From Alistipes shahii WAL 8301 (GTDB lineage: Bacteria > Bacteroidota > Bacteroidia > Bacteroidales > Rikenellaceae), in NCBI RefSeq assembly GCF_025145845.1, contig NZ_CP102253.1, positions 1,178,001 through 1,242,000 on the forward strand: a DNA stretch of 64,000 bases. The letters are read 5' to 3'. This document shows positions 24,134 to 32,963 of the stretch, piece by piece. Every line of letters begins with the position of its first letter. The first letter of the stretch is position 1. Made by a program: the position numbers and the translations under genes. The notes under the pieces were generated by a model. It did not search any database, was not told the origin of the DNA, and saw nothing but the letters and a program-made list of their open reading frames with translations.

Positions 24134-26419
24134 TTATGCTTCGATGTGTATTTGAAACAAAGCTGCGGCAACCTCCGATGAAGGATGTTCGACAACGATG
24201 GCGAGCCGATCGGTCTCCAAAGTCTCCTTTAGACGAATATCATTGATGGTCTGGTGGTTGTCTGTACATTCGCATACGACATTGCCGTGACCGTCCAGAA
24301 TCCTGTAACCTTGTACACAAAAGGGAATGACTCGCTCGGGATGCCCCATTTGCACCGATTCCAGAGCGTGATCGTAGTCCGTATCGAAAAAAAGGCGGAT
24401 GCGACCGATCCGCTGCGGAACATCCCAGCAAAACGAAAGACGAGGCATCTTATCCCCGAAAGCTGCGCACCAGGCGTTAGCCGTTACAGTCGGACGTACA
24501 AACCCGTTGACGACATTAGACGGTGAAAAAGCTTCGATTGCGGGCGTAATTCGCATGGCGATATTCTGTCCTGCCGGCCGTCGGTCGGGGCACCAGAATT
24601 CGAAAGCATCGATGCCGCTGCCGGCGGGAGGCGTCTGACGCCCGTTATTGTTGACCGCTTCGTTGAATTTATTGAATACGGAGACGATACCCGTATAACG
24701 GGCTTTGCTCGAACGAATGCGCAATGCATTATTCTTCAAAAAAGTCACGAATCCATATTGGTCGGACGGAACGGTCCCGGTAAAGACGACCGACAACTTG
24801 CATGTTCCCATTTCAACCGGAATCCGAACCCGTTCCGCCGTCATATCCGGCGTATAGTTGAAAGGTTTTGCGGCATAGCGGAGTTCCGCTTCAAGAACAG
24901 TGGCTTCGCAGGCTTCCACTTCTATTTCGAACCTGTACCGAACGCCTGCCTTCAGTGGCAGCAACTGGGCTGCCGAATAATCCAACGGCATCCATCCTCC
25001 GTCGAACGGAATTTCCGCAAGGCGCAATTCACTGCTGGCTGAAATACGGGCCGAAGCGGCGAGATTCCCGGCCGAATCAATCCGTATTCCCGGAATACTC
25101 TGCCCCGCTAAATTCAAGCGTTGTTGCAGCAGCCGCATAAATTCGAGACGGGTTAAATCGGCCGGCAACACCCCCTTTTGCAGACACAACGCAGCTGCCA
25201 TGCCTATAGCCTGCGCCCCGAATCCCGATGTCGCCATGACACGCGTGGACCCGTGCGCGACATGCGACGCGCTAATGCAGCGGCCCGCCAAAAAAAGGTT
25301 GCGAATATCCCGGCTGCAATAGCAGCGGTACGGAATTTCGTAAATTCCTTTTGAATGGTATTGAATACATCCGTTCTGGCTGCTGTAAACACCGTCTGCG
25401 GGATGCAGATCGATAGCCCAGCCTCCGAAGGCGACCGCATCAGGGTGATGTCGCTGTTCGATGATATCCTGTTGAACCAACGTATATTCACCTTCAAAAC
25501 GGCGGCTTTCGCGCTTACCCGGAATCGTTCCGACCCAAGACAAGGTAAGATTCTCCGCATCGGGAAAATTCCCCGAATTCTTGATATAATCCCACACACC
25601 GTAGACGACGCTCCAAATTTCCCACTTGATCTGTTCCGTATCGTGTATCGTATCGAGCCGTCCCCCGTATTCGAGCCACCAAAAACGACAACCGTGTTCG
25701 GAGGAGCTGATTTTCCGCCAACGCGGAATGCGGGTGATGTCCTTTAAAGCATAGGACGGAGGAACAAATTTAACGGGCTTGCCGGTATCCAAGCTGTAAA
25801 AATAGATCGAATGGCCCAGCAGTTCCCCGAATTCACCTTTGTCGGGAGCGAACTGCTCGTTGTAACACCGCTTTTCTTCAGCACCCATACGGAATGCAGC
25901 CCCGGCACGGTATGCAAGAATGCCATCGCCCGATGCATCGCAGAAAAGCCTGCCTGATATTTCATAGAAGGTCGAATTTTGCGAGCAAAAGGCATACACC
26001 TTCGAAACAGTCTGTGGATCGGCCTTCTCAATATCCCAAACCGCCGTGTTCAGCAGCAGCGTTATGTTGGGTTCCTGATAAACCTTTTCAAGAAGAATCG
26101 TATCGAGAATCACCGGATTCCCTTCCTTGTTGCGATAAAGGTTCTCGATGAGTATTTCATCCACCAGGCCGCCCTCGCGCGACCAGCGGTTGTTATTGCC
26201 CATGTGTGACGTGGCGCCGAGTATCCACAGGCGAACTTCGCTCGAAGCGTTGCCTCCAAGCACCGGACGGTCCTGCACAAGAATTGTTTTAGTCCCGGAG
26301 CGGGCTGCCGTAACTGCGGCGCATACACCGGCAAAACCTCCTCCGATGACGACGAACTCCGCCGAAAGGGCACGGGAGTGCATCTCACGTTTAGAAGATG
26401 AAAAGGGTTGAGAAAGCAT
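24134..26419 (-). CDS. FAD-dependent oxidoreductase with C-terminal F5/8-type-C-like domain
   Basis: A 761-residue protein. Residues about 17-450 form a Rossmann FAD-binding oxidoreductase (FVVIGGGFAGVCAAVTAARSG; LFCDASGDG; LFLAGRCISASHVAHGSTRV), the family of PF12831-like flavoproteins. Residues about 460-600 are beta-rich. The last 160 residues contain SNVVNG and look like a discoidin (F5/8 C) domain. No signal peptide is evident, so it may be cytoplasmic. Members of this family occur in many Bacteroidota glycan loci and probably oxidise a sugar, but their substrates are mostly unknown. It is second in the operon after the symporter. Confidence 0.82.
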   Translation of the reverse strand: MLSQPFSSSKREMHSRALSAEFVVIGGGFAGVCAAVTAARSGTKTILVQDRPVLGGNASSEVRLWILGATSHMGNNNRWSREGGLVDEILIENLYRNKEGNPVILDTILLEKVYQEPNITLLLNTAVWDIEKADPQTVSKVYAFCSQNSTFYEISGRLFCDASGDGILAYRAGAAFRMGAEEKRCYNEQFAPDKGEFGELLGHSIYFYSLDTGKPVKFVPPSYALKDITRIPRWRKISSSEHGCRFWWLEYGGRLDTIHDTEQIKWEIWSVVYGVWDYIKNSGNFPDAENLTLSWVGTIPGKRESRRFEGEYTLVQQDIIEQRHHPDAVAFGGWAIDLHPADGVYSSQNGCIQYHSKGIYEIPYRCYCSRDIRNLFLAGRCISASHVAHGSTRVMATSGFGAQAIGMAAALCLQKGVLPADLTRLEFMRLLQQRLNLAGQSIPGIRIDSAGNLAASARISASSELRLAEIPFDGGWMPLDYSAAQLLPLKAGVRYRFEIEVEACEATVLEAELRYAAKPFNYTPDMTAERVRIPVEMGTCKLSVVFTGTVPSDQYGFVTFLKNNALRIRSSKARYTGIVSVFNKFNEAVNNNGRQTPPAGSGIDAFEFWCPDRRPAGQNIAMRITPAIEAFSPSNVVNGFVRPTVTANAWCAAFGDKMPRLSFCWDVPQRIGRIRLFFDTDYDHALESVQMGHPERVIPFCVQGYRILDGHGNVVCECTDNHQTINDIRLKETLETDRLAIVVEHPSSEVAAALFQIHIEA

Positions 26420-26434
26420 AAATATAGGATTGTC

Positions 26435-28102
26435 TTATTTTTTGTTTACCGCTTTATGACGCCGAATCTTCAATCCGAACAATATGAGCAACAGACCGAT
26501 TCCAATAACAAGCAAACGTCCGGTCGGAGCAATGAGACCCAACAATGTTATGAGAGCCCCCGTCGAAGCGATTCCAATTCCGATGACCTTACGGCTGAAC
26601 GCGTTGTCTTCGTCCGAAGATCGGGTCAGGGTTTCATTCTGACGTTCCGTCTCATTTTTTCGTTCCCAAACCTCATATTCCCCATAGCCGGCGGCCTCCG
26701 CTTTCCGCAACCGATAGTAACACTCGAACGACAACAGGATCACTGCCGGGAACGTCACACCCAATATCATCTCCTCCGCCCGATTGAGGGTAAGACCTGC
26801 CGAAGGCATCACAAATTTGAACAAGGCGTTAACTCCCAAGCTCGACAGCGTGGCCGTGATCACCGACGTTCCCGTCTGACGGCGTGAAAAAAGCGACCAG
26901 ATGATCGGCAGATAAAGCGGAACGCCCGTGAGAGCCGCAACACTGATGACAACATTGACGATACCTCCCATTTTAGGAATCAGCAATGCAACGCCAATCG
27001 CCATCAAGCCGAACAAAACAGTAGAAATACGTGCGACACGGATCAGGAGTTTATCCGAACTCGCAGGCCGCAGCCTTCGGAAAATATCATTTGTAACCAC
27101 TCCCGATGAAATATTCAGCGTGGCGTTGAGCGAACTGGCCGTGGCGAACACCATACCGCCGAGCATCAAGCCCAACAGTCCGACAGGCAAAACCTCGCGG
27201 CACATAAGCAAGTAAGCGCCTTCGGCTCCAATGGAATCGAGCGAGGGGTCGATCAGGCGGTATATCATCGGCGGCAGCATCCACAATACGGCACTGACGA
27301 CATATAAACCGCCGAACAACAGCCCGACGTTCCGGGAACTGCTGCGGGAGGCAACGCTGGTATAACGTTGCACATAGGCCCAGTTACCACCCAAAAAAAT
27401 GGCGTTATATATACCGAAAGCAATAATGAACCCGAGTGTATAATCTTCGTTCGTCAGTTGAAAAAATCCGTCGGAAGCCGAGCGGATAAATTCCGTTACG
27501 CCCTCAATCCGCGCAAACGACATCGGTACGACGATTAGTACGGCAGCCGTCAGAATGACAAATTGCAATACATCGGTAGACATGACCGCCCATAATCCCC
27601 CGACGGTCACATACAAGATGCAAAAACACCCCAACAGCAAGATACAGGCATTGAGAGGCAGGCCGGTCGAAACTTCGACGATTTTCGCAACGGGATAGAG
27701 GAAAGCGCCGGTCGTAAAAAGCGACACGAACAAAAACAGATAAGTATAAATTTTTTGCGTACGCGTCCCGAGCCGGTGAGTAATGTATTCGGCTGCCGTG
27801 AGAGCCCCGGTTTTATGCCAGCGCGGAGCAATGAACAGACCTACAGCAAATCCTGCGAGCGCCATCGTCCATTGGATAGCGACGGAAACCCAACCGGAAG
27901 TATAGGCGATCGATCCCCATACGACAAATGTCCCGGCCGAGAAAAACCCCATAAAGAGAGAGAGTCCGCTCATCGGCCATGGCACGGCACCGCCTGCGGC
28001 GAAAAACGATTTCATATTCCGGCTTTTCCCTGAAAAGGAAAGCCCCATGATTACAACGCCTGCCGCAAAGACAGCGATGGTAATGAAGTCGAGTAGTTGC
28101 AT
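26435..28102 (-). CDS. Sodium:solute symporter (SSS family)
   Basis: A 555-residue integral membrane protein of the SSS family with about 13 hydrophobic helices. It begins with a helix (DFITIAVFAAGVVIMGL) and carries GLSLFMGFFSAGTFVVWGS, typical of the family. It imports a small sugar or related solute with sodium across the inner membrane. A cytosolic tail of charged residues (about 470-510) and one more helix end the protein. It is the first gene of the PUL 1 operon, just downstream of the promoter and the palindromic operator, and probably imports the monomer made in the periplasm. Confidence 0.9.
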   Translation of the reverse strand: MQLLDFITIAVFAAGVVIMGLSFSGKSRNMKSFFAAGGAVPWPMSGLSLFMGFFSAGTFVVWGSIAYTSGWVSVAIQWTMALAGFAVGLFIAPRWHKTGALTAAEYITHRLGTRTQKIYTYLFLFVSLFTTGAFLYPVAKIVEVSTGLPLNACILLLGCFCILYVTVGGLWAVMSTDVLQFVILTAAVLIVVPMSFARIEGVTEFIRSASDGFFQLTNEDYTLGFIIAFGIYNAIFLGGNWAYVQRYTSVASRSSSRNVGLLFGGLYVVSAVLWMLPPMIYRLIDPSLDSIGAEGAYLLMCREVLPVGLLGLMLGGMVFATASSLNATLNISSGVVTNDIFRRLRPASSDKLLIRVARISTVLFGLMAIGVALLIPKMGGIVNVVISVAALTGVPLYLPIIWSLFSRRQTGTSVITATLSSLGVNALFKFVMPSAGLTLNRAEEMILGVTFPAVILLSFECYYRLRKAEAAGYGEYEVWERKNETERQNETLTRSSDEDNAFSRKVIGIGIASTGALITLLGLIAPTGRLLVIGIGLLLILFGLKIRRHKAVNKK

Positions 28103-28150
28103 AAGGTTTCTTCGGCTGGTGAATGGCCTCCGGAAATTCCGGATGTTGAA

Positions 28151-28182
28151 CGAAATTAGTGTCCGAATGTTGCATAAACAAG
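28151..28182 (-). promoter_or_regulatory. Probable promoter of the PUL 1 operon
   Basis: On the minus strand CTTG (28182-28179) and TAATTTCG (28158-28151) are 20 bp apart, each one base off the Bacteroidetes -33 and -7 consensus. The symporter ATG is at 28102, leaving a leader of about 40 bases. The palindrome at 28199-28232 ends 16 bp upstream of the -33 box. Confidence 0.5.
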
Positions 28183-28198
28183 TTTTTTCAGCTAAAAA

Positions 28199-28232
28199 TC
28201 ATCGGCAACGTTACCGGTAACGTTGCCGATGA
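28199..28232. promoter_or_regulatory. 34-bp perfect palindrome, operator of the LacI-family regulator
   Basis: The right half is TACCGGTAACGTTGCCGATGA-like and mirrors the left exactly; both arms, from 28199 to 28215 and 28216 to 28232, are perfect reverse complements. The centre reads GTTACCGGTAAC, with the central CG expected for LacI-family operators. It is placed between the divergent lacI-type gene and the symporter promoter. Confidence 0.75.
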
Positions 28233-28348
28233 AATCGGCGGGAATTTCGGCTCCGACATTACAGGGGCTCCCCAAAAATTTATCGGACAAATGATTCATT
28301 ATGCCCGATTTTTGTTATATTTACAAGCAACTTACACTTTTCGACTCC

Positions 28349-29392
28349 ATGTTGAAACACAGAGCCACCATAAAGGACATCGCCCGCGAGCTCAACATTT
28401 CTCCGTCCACCGTATCAAGAGCACTTGCAGACAGATGGGATGTCAATCCCGAAACCCGCAGAGCCGTTCTTGAAGTAGCGGAGCGGTTACATTATCATCC
28501 GAATCCGATTTCATTAAGCCTAAAACAACGGCAGACAATGTCCATCGGAGTAATCGTCCCCGAATTTTTCAACTCATTCTTTGCAGAAGTGATCACAGGA
28601 ATTCAGGAAGTGATGGAGCCGCAAGGATACCATATCCTGATCAGCCAGTCAAACGAAATCGCAGCAACGGAACTGAAAAACCTGCTGGCCATGGATGCCA
28701 AAATGGTCGACGGAATCATTATCTCCGTAACACAGGATTCGGAAAGCGCCGATTTCCTGACACAATTACAGGAAAAACGCGTTCCGCTCGTCTTTTTCAA
28801 TCGGCTTTGTCCGGGGGTCGAGGCTCCTCATGTTATATTTGACGATTATAAATGGGCGTTCAATGCCGTGGAGCACCTAATCCGGCAAGGCTACAAACGG
28901 ATCGCACACCTTGCAGGACCTAAAAGACTGCTGCTTTCGCAAGAGCGGGAACGGGGATACAGGAATGCTTTGCAGGCTCACGGGGTTTCGGCAATCGAAG
29001 AGCTGGTCATTCCGGGAGGCATCTCGATGGAAAGCGGACAAAAGGCGGCGGCGGAACTGCTAAAAATGCATCCCCGTCCCGATGCCGTTTTTGCCGTCAA
29101 CGATCCGGCAGCGATCGGGATGATGAAAACCTTACAAAAAGCCGGAATCCGAATCCCCGATGAAATTGCATTCGTCGGATTCTCCGAATCTCAAAGCGCC
29201 TTAATAATTGAACCCAATCTAACGAGTGTAGCGCAGCCGACTTTCGAAATGGGCCGCGTCGCTGCAAAACTGTTGCTGGAACAGATTCGTAATTATTCGG
29301 AGACCATCGGACCGCATCAATCCATCAGTTTGCAGGGAAAACTCAATATCCGGGAATCGTCACAGCGCAAGGACCAAATGCATATTCAATAA
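28349..29392 (+). CDS. LacI-family transcriptional regulator of PUL 1
   Basis: A 347-residue protein. The start at 28349 (MLKHRATIKDIARELN) puts the HTH where the family has it, at residues about 6-26 (TIKDIARELNISPSTVSRAL), followed by the hinge helix (NPISLSLKQRQTMSIGVIVP). Residues about 62-340 form a periplasmic-binding-protein-like sensor (GIIISV, VFFNRL, AVNDPAAIGMM, GFSE). It faces the symporter gene divergently and probably binds the palindrome at 28199-28232, responding to a sugar made by the PUL. Its GC is moderate like the rest of PUL 1. Confidence 0.9.
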   Translation: MLKHRATIKDIARELNISPSTVSRALADRWDVNPETRRAVLEVAERLHYHPNPISLSLKQRQTMSIGVIVPEFFNSFFAEVITGIQEVMEPQGYHILISQSNEIAATELKNLLAMDAKMVDGIIISVTQDSESADFLTQLQEKRVPLVFFNRLCPGVEAPHVIFDDYKWAFNAVEHLIRQGYKRIAHLAGPKRLLLSQERERGYRNALQAHGVSAIEELVIPGGISMESGQKAAAELLKMHPRPDAVFAVNDPAAIGMMKTLQKAGIRIPDEIAFVGFSESQSALIIEPNLTSVAQPTFEMGRVAAKLLLEQIRNYSETIGPHQSISLQGKLNIRESSQRKDQMHIQ

Positions 29393-29467
29393 GGAGCCGA
29401 AATTCGCGCCCGACCGAAACAAGTCCGCCGAAATGTAAAATAGGGGGCTTTTTCCGGCGTCCGGCGT

Positions 29468-31513
29468 TCAGTCGGCAGCGCCGTTTAGGGGCGGGAGGCT
29501 GCGGACCTCGGTCCGGCCGCCGCGGAGGAGGTAGATCGCCGGTTCCGGCGCCGTGATCGTCCGCCCGCCGAGGCGGTATTCTCCGGCCCGGTGAACCACG
29601 ACGCAGCATGTTTTCCCGTATTCGACGGCCTGACATCCGGTATCGTTCCGAAGTATCCGCACGGAGGGATTCCGGGCAAACCGTTCGGTCCGTTTCGCGT
29701 CGCGGCACGGCAGAAAAGCGTAGGCATAGCCGCCCGTCCGGGCCGGATCATGCCCGAACCAGCACTTGAAAACCGGCCCCCGCTGGGTTCTGTCCCTGTA
29801 AAAAGGATCTATCAGGTCCCATTTTCCCTCCTGAATCTCCGTGCTGACTGCAATCGGAGCGCCGTCCAGCGATACGTATCCCCGGCCGTCGTGATGCACC
29901 CACGGCAGGCCGCCGGAGGTCTCGGCCGCTCCGCCCCGGGTTACCGGACCCGCAAGGTGCGTCTGATCCAGGGCCGTGGTGATCCGGAAAATCCGGGCGT
30001 CGGAACTGCGGATGTCCGCACCCAACGCCACGACGAGGTCCCCGAAAAAGAATGCCGACTTGAGGGCGTGAAGCCCGTCGCGCTCGATCTCCATCGTCGT
30101 ACACAGCACATCGCCCGAAGCGAGGCCGCCCACATGCCCGGAACGGTTTTTCCTGGCCTCGACGGAGTTGTCGCACTTCAGGGGCGCACCGTCGTCGTAA
30201 GCCGTCGTCCCGGGAACCATCCGCCAGTCCCAATGGGCGAAGATATTGTCGTACTCCCGCCCGTGCTGCATGAACAGCAACGCCCCGTCGGCCGAGAAGT
30301 TGGCCAGAGTGTTCTCCCGGTTCGTAAACTCGAAGCCGATCGTACGGTCGGAGTGCATGCGGATCGACGCATACCATGTGGCGGTACGGTAGATGCCGCA
30401 GTCCGAACGGCCGTAATAACGCGGCCCGCGCAATCCGTCCGAGCGGTTCTCCGGCTCCAGTATCCTCTTGGCGAACCGCCTGAAAACCCGGTATCCCGGT
30501 CTTTTCAGCGCCGCGATGTTCTCCGCGGCGACGGCTGCCGACGAGGCTTTTCCGGGACCGCTGTCGATAAACACCTGCCGGCCGCAGAAACTCGGGTCCA
30601 TCACACCCCGCCAGATGCTCCGGCAAATACCCTCCCGCATCAGCTTTTCGATGACGGCGCACTGCGCGTCCGAGAACATATAAGGCGTCCCGTCGAGAAC
30701 CCGGAGCCAGAACGAAAGGCCCTCGGCATAGGCCAGTCCGTAGTTCCCGAACTGAATCTGGGGTCCGTGCTGGTGAAACGACCAGTCGTCCTGAATGCCC
30801 TCGCCGTCGGTGACGACGATCTCCTCGGCGATCTGATCCCGGGCCTCGGCGACGAGCGCCTCGTCGTCCGTCAGCAGCCCGCGCATCAGGTTGTTCCCGG
30901 CCAGCCATACCTTGTTCTGCCCGGTGCGGCCGAAGCGCGAACGTTCGATGATCCGCAGCCCCTGCTCCAGTTCCGGACCGGAAAGTTCGCCGCGGATCAT
31001 CAGCAGAATCGCGGCGAGTTTCTTGGGAACCCCGATCTCCCCGTGCCACCAGTTCAGCGACGACGGTTTCTTCGCATACCAGTAGGCAAGCCCCTTGTGC
31101 AGCAGGCCGCCGATACGCCCGTCGCCATGCCACGCCGACGCAGGGTCGGCATAAAGTTTCGCCAGGGCGTACATCCGCGTCAGGTGCAGCGACGGCTGCC
31201 ACCGCCCCCTCGTCCGGTCGTCGTAGTCGATGTCGGACCAGAATCCGCCCGCATCGAAAAGCCCGAGCAGGCGCCGCACCTCGCCGTCCGGAAGGTGGAC
31301 CGACGTGTAGAGCTGGAGCAGCAGCACGTCGTTCGCCCTCCCGTAATCGGAATAACGGACGAAACGTTCGGTCGCCTCCCCGTCCGGGACATAGGACATC
31401 ACCGACACATCGACAAAGGCTTGCCTCACACGGTCGAGCGGACCGGCCGGGCAGGCGCGGGCCGTCGTCAAAAAAAGCAGGGCGGCCAGAAAGGCCGTAC
31501 GTAAACCATTCAT
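29468..31513 (-). CDS. PL8-family chondroitin/hyaluronan lyase
   Basis: A 681-residue secreted lyase. I chose the ATG at 31513 because it gives a clean signal peptide (MNGLRTAFLAALLFLTTARA). The (alpha/alpha) toroid and beta-sandwich layout matches chondroitin AC lyase. Conserved catalytic positions are Asn200 (TGQNKVW), His249 (FHQHGPQ), Tyr258 (FGNYGLAY, nine residues further, as in the Flavobacterium enzyme) and Arg312 (CGRQVF). It cleaves the beta-1,4 bond of chondroitin, dermatan or hyaluronan by beta-elimination and yields unsaturated disaccharides for the GH88 gene. It reads divergently from GH88. Confidence 0.9.
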   Translation of the reverse strand: MNGLRTAFLAALLFLTTARACPAGPLDRVRQAFVDVSVMSYVPDGEATERFVRYSDYGRANDVLLLQLYTSVHLPDGEVRRLLGLFDAGGFWSDIDYDDRTRGRWQPSLHLTRMYALAKLYADPASAWHGDGRIGGLLHKGLAYWYAKKPSSLNWWHGEIGVPKKLAAILLMIRGELSGPELEQGLRIIERSRFGRTGQNKVWLAGNNLMRGLLTDDEALVAEARDQIAEEIVVTDGEGIQDDWSFHQHGPQIQFGNYGLAYAEGLSFWLRVLDGTPYMFSDAQCAVIEKLMREGICRSIWRGVMDPSFCGRQVFIDSGPGKASSAAVAAENIAALKRPGYRVFRRFAKRILEPENRSDGLRGPRYYGRSDCGIYRTATWYASIRMHSDRTIGFEFTNRENTLANFSADGALLFMQHGREYDNIFAHWDWRMVPGTTAYDDGAPLKCDNSVEARKNRSGHVGGLASGDVLCTTMEIERDGLHALKSAFFFGDLVVALGADIRSSDARIFRITTALDQTHLAGPVTRGGAAETSGGLPWVHHDGRGYVSLDGAPIAVSTEIQEGKWDLIDPFYRDRTQRGPVFKCWFGHDPARTGGYAYAFLPCRDAKRTERFARNPSVRILRNDTGCQAVEYGKTCCVVVHRAGEYRLGGRTITAPEPAIYLLRGGRTEVRSLPPLNGAAD

Positions 31514-31582
31514 AACAGTTACCAGAAACTTGTGAAACACCGCCGTTCCGAAGAGAGGGACCCGACGCGGAAAGCGGCATGA

Positions 31583-31590
31583 CAAATATA
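31583..31590 (-). promoter_or_regulatory. -7 element of the PL8 gene
   Basis: TATATTTG on the minus strand fits TAnnTTTG and lies 69 bp upstream of the chosen ATG. A TTTG at 31607-31604 is closer (13 bp) than the usual 19, so the -33 box is not convincing. Confidence 0.45.
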
Positions 31591-31636
31591 AGTCTTTTTA
31601 AACCAAATATCCCCCGACGACGCCCCGGAGAAGCTA

Positions 31637-31669
31637 CTTTGACCGGATTCTGTTCCCCTTTGACCGGAT
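31637..31669 (+). promoter_or_regulatory. Direct repeat CTTTGACCGGAT, 21-bp spacing: candidate HTCS operator
   Basis: The 12-mer CTTTGACCGGAT occurs at 31637-31648 and again at 31658-31669. Two helical turns between copies is the spacing of AraC-type half-sites. The pair sits just upstream of the -33 zone of the GH88 promoter and in the shared region with PL8. Confidence 0.6.
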
Positions 31670-31697
31670 CGAATCCTTCGCGGAAGAATACAAAATC

Positions 31698-31705
31698 TAA
31701 TTTTG
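31698..31705 (+). promoter_or_regulatory. -7 element of the GH88-SusC-SusD operon
   Basis: TAATTTTG fits TAnnTTTG, 38 bp upstream of the GH88 ATG. No good -33 TTTG is present at the usual place, as expected for a promoter that needs an activator bound at the upstream direct repeat. Confidence 0.55.
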
Positions 31706-31743
31706 AATGACGGAAAAACCACCCGAAAAAACTACTGTCTGAC

Positions 31744-32949
31744 ATGAGAACCCAAACCTATCGCACAGCATTGCTGTCGACCCTCCTTCTCGCGGGATGC
31801 ACTCCCCGGGAGACAATGCCGGAACTGACCGATCGCGTCTTCGCCGTAGCCGCGGCCCAGTACGAACAGCTCGAAGGCCGGCTGACCGACGAGACGCTTC
31901 CGAGATCGGTGGCCTCCGACGGAAAATTCATCCCTTCCAACATCCGCTGGTGGTGCAGCGGATTCTATCCAGGCTCGCTCTGGTATATATATGAGTATAC
32001 CGGCGACAAGACATTCCGCGAACTGGCCGAAAAAAACACCTTCAAACTCTATCCCCTCAAACAGAAAGGCACGGACCACGACCTGGGATTCCAGATGAAC
32101 TGCAGTTTCGGCAACGCCTACCGGATCACCGGCGAGCAGAAATACCTCGAACCCATCCACACCTCGGCGCGGGTCCTCGCCGGAAGGTTCTCGCCCGTGA
32201 CGGGCGTCATCCGCAGCTGGGACTTCGTGCGCAAGGGCCGCGACTGGAAATACCCGGTGATCATCGACAACATGATGAACCTCGAACACCTCTACAACGC
32301 GGGCCTGCTCTTCGGGGACGACACCCTGAAGAGCGTCGCGGTGACGCACGCCAACACGACCCTCTGCAACCATTTCCGGCCCGACTTCACGAGCTATCAC
32401 CTGGTGGACTACGACCCCGCCGACGGCCGCGTCCGCCGGAAGGAGACCGTGCAGGGCTTCAGCGACGAATCCGCCTGGGCGCGGGGACAGGCCTGGGCGC
32501 TCTACGGCTACACGATGATGTTCCGCCTGAGCGGCTACGAATGTTACCTCAACCAGGCCGAGAACATCGCCGGCATGCTGTTGGAGCGGCTTCCCGACGA
32601 CGGCATTCCCTACTGGGACTTCGACTCCGACCGCATTCCCGACGACCTGCGCGACGCTTCGGCCGCGGCGATCATGGCCTCGGCGTTCGTCGACTTGAGT
32701 TCGCTGACCAACAAGCCGGAGGAAAAGGGCAGATACCTGAAAATGGCCGAAAAGCAACTGCGCACCCTCGCCTCCGACGCCTACCTCGCCCGTCCCGGAG
32801 AGAACGGGAACTTCCTGCTCATGCACAGCGTGGGGTCCCGTCCGGACAACCACGAAATCGACGTGCCGCTGACCTACGCGGACTACTATTTCCTGGAAGC
32901 CCTGCTGAAATACAGCCGTACAACCCAAACAAAACCTAATAACAACTAA
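31744..32949 (+). CDS. GH88 unsaturated glucuronyl hydrolase, lipoprotein
   Basis: A 401-residue protein with lipobox LLAGC (Cys19) and the GH88 (alpha/alpha)6 barrel. Key residues are Asp113 in TDHDLGFQ and Asp175 in PVIIDNMMN, the pair needed for hydration of the unsaturated uronic acid. It removes the 4,5-unsaturated uronic acid from disaccharides made by the lyases in this locus. It opens the plus-strand operon, and SusC follows after 14 bp. Confidence 0.92.
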   Translation: MRTQTYRTALLSTLLLAGCTPRETMPELTDRVFAVAAAQYEQLEGRLTDETLPRSVASDGKFIPSNIRWWCSGFYPGSLWYIYEYTGDKTFRELAEKNTFKLYPLKQKGTDHDLGFQMNCSFGNAYRITGEQKYLEPIHTSARVLAGRFSPVTGVIRSWDFVRKGRDWKYPVIIDNMMNLEHLYNAGLLFGDDTLKSVAVTHANTTLCNHFRPDFTSYHLVDYDPADGRVRRKETVQGFSDESAWARGQAWALYGYTMMFRLSGYECYLNQAENIAGMLLERLPDDGIPYWDFDSDRIPDDLRDASAAAIMASAFVDLSSLTNKPEEKGRYLKMAEKQLRTLASDAYLARPGENGNFLLMHSVGSRPDNHEIDVPLTYADYYFLEALLKYSRTTQTKPNNN

Positions 32950-32963
32950 CACCGTGTGTAATT

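Noticed and set aside
29393..29467. Terminator between lacI and the PL8 gene
   Set aside because: I found only short GC-rich repeats (CCGGCG) and no stable stem with a T tract.
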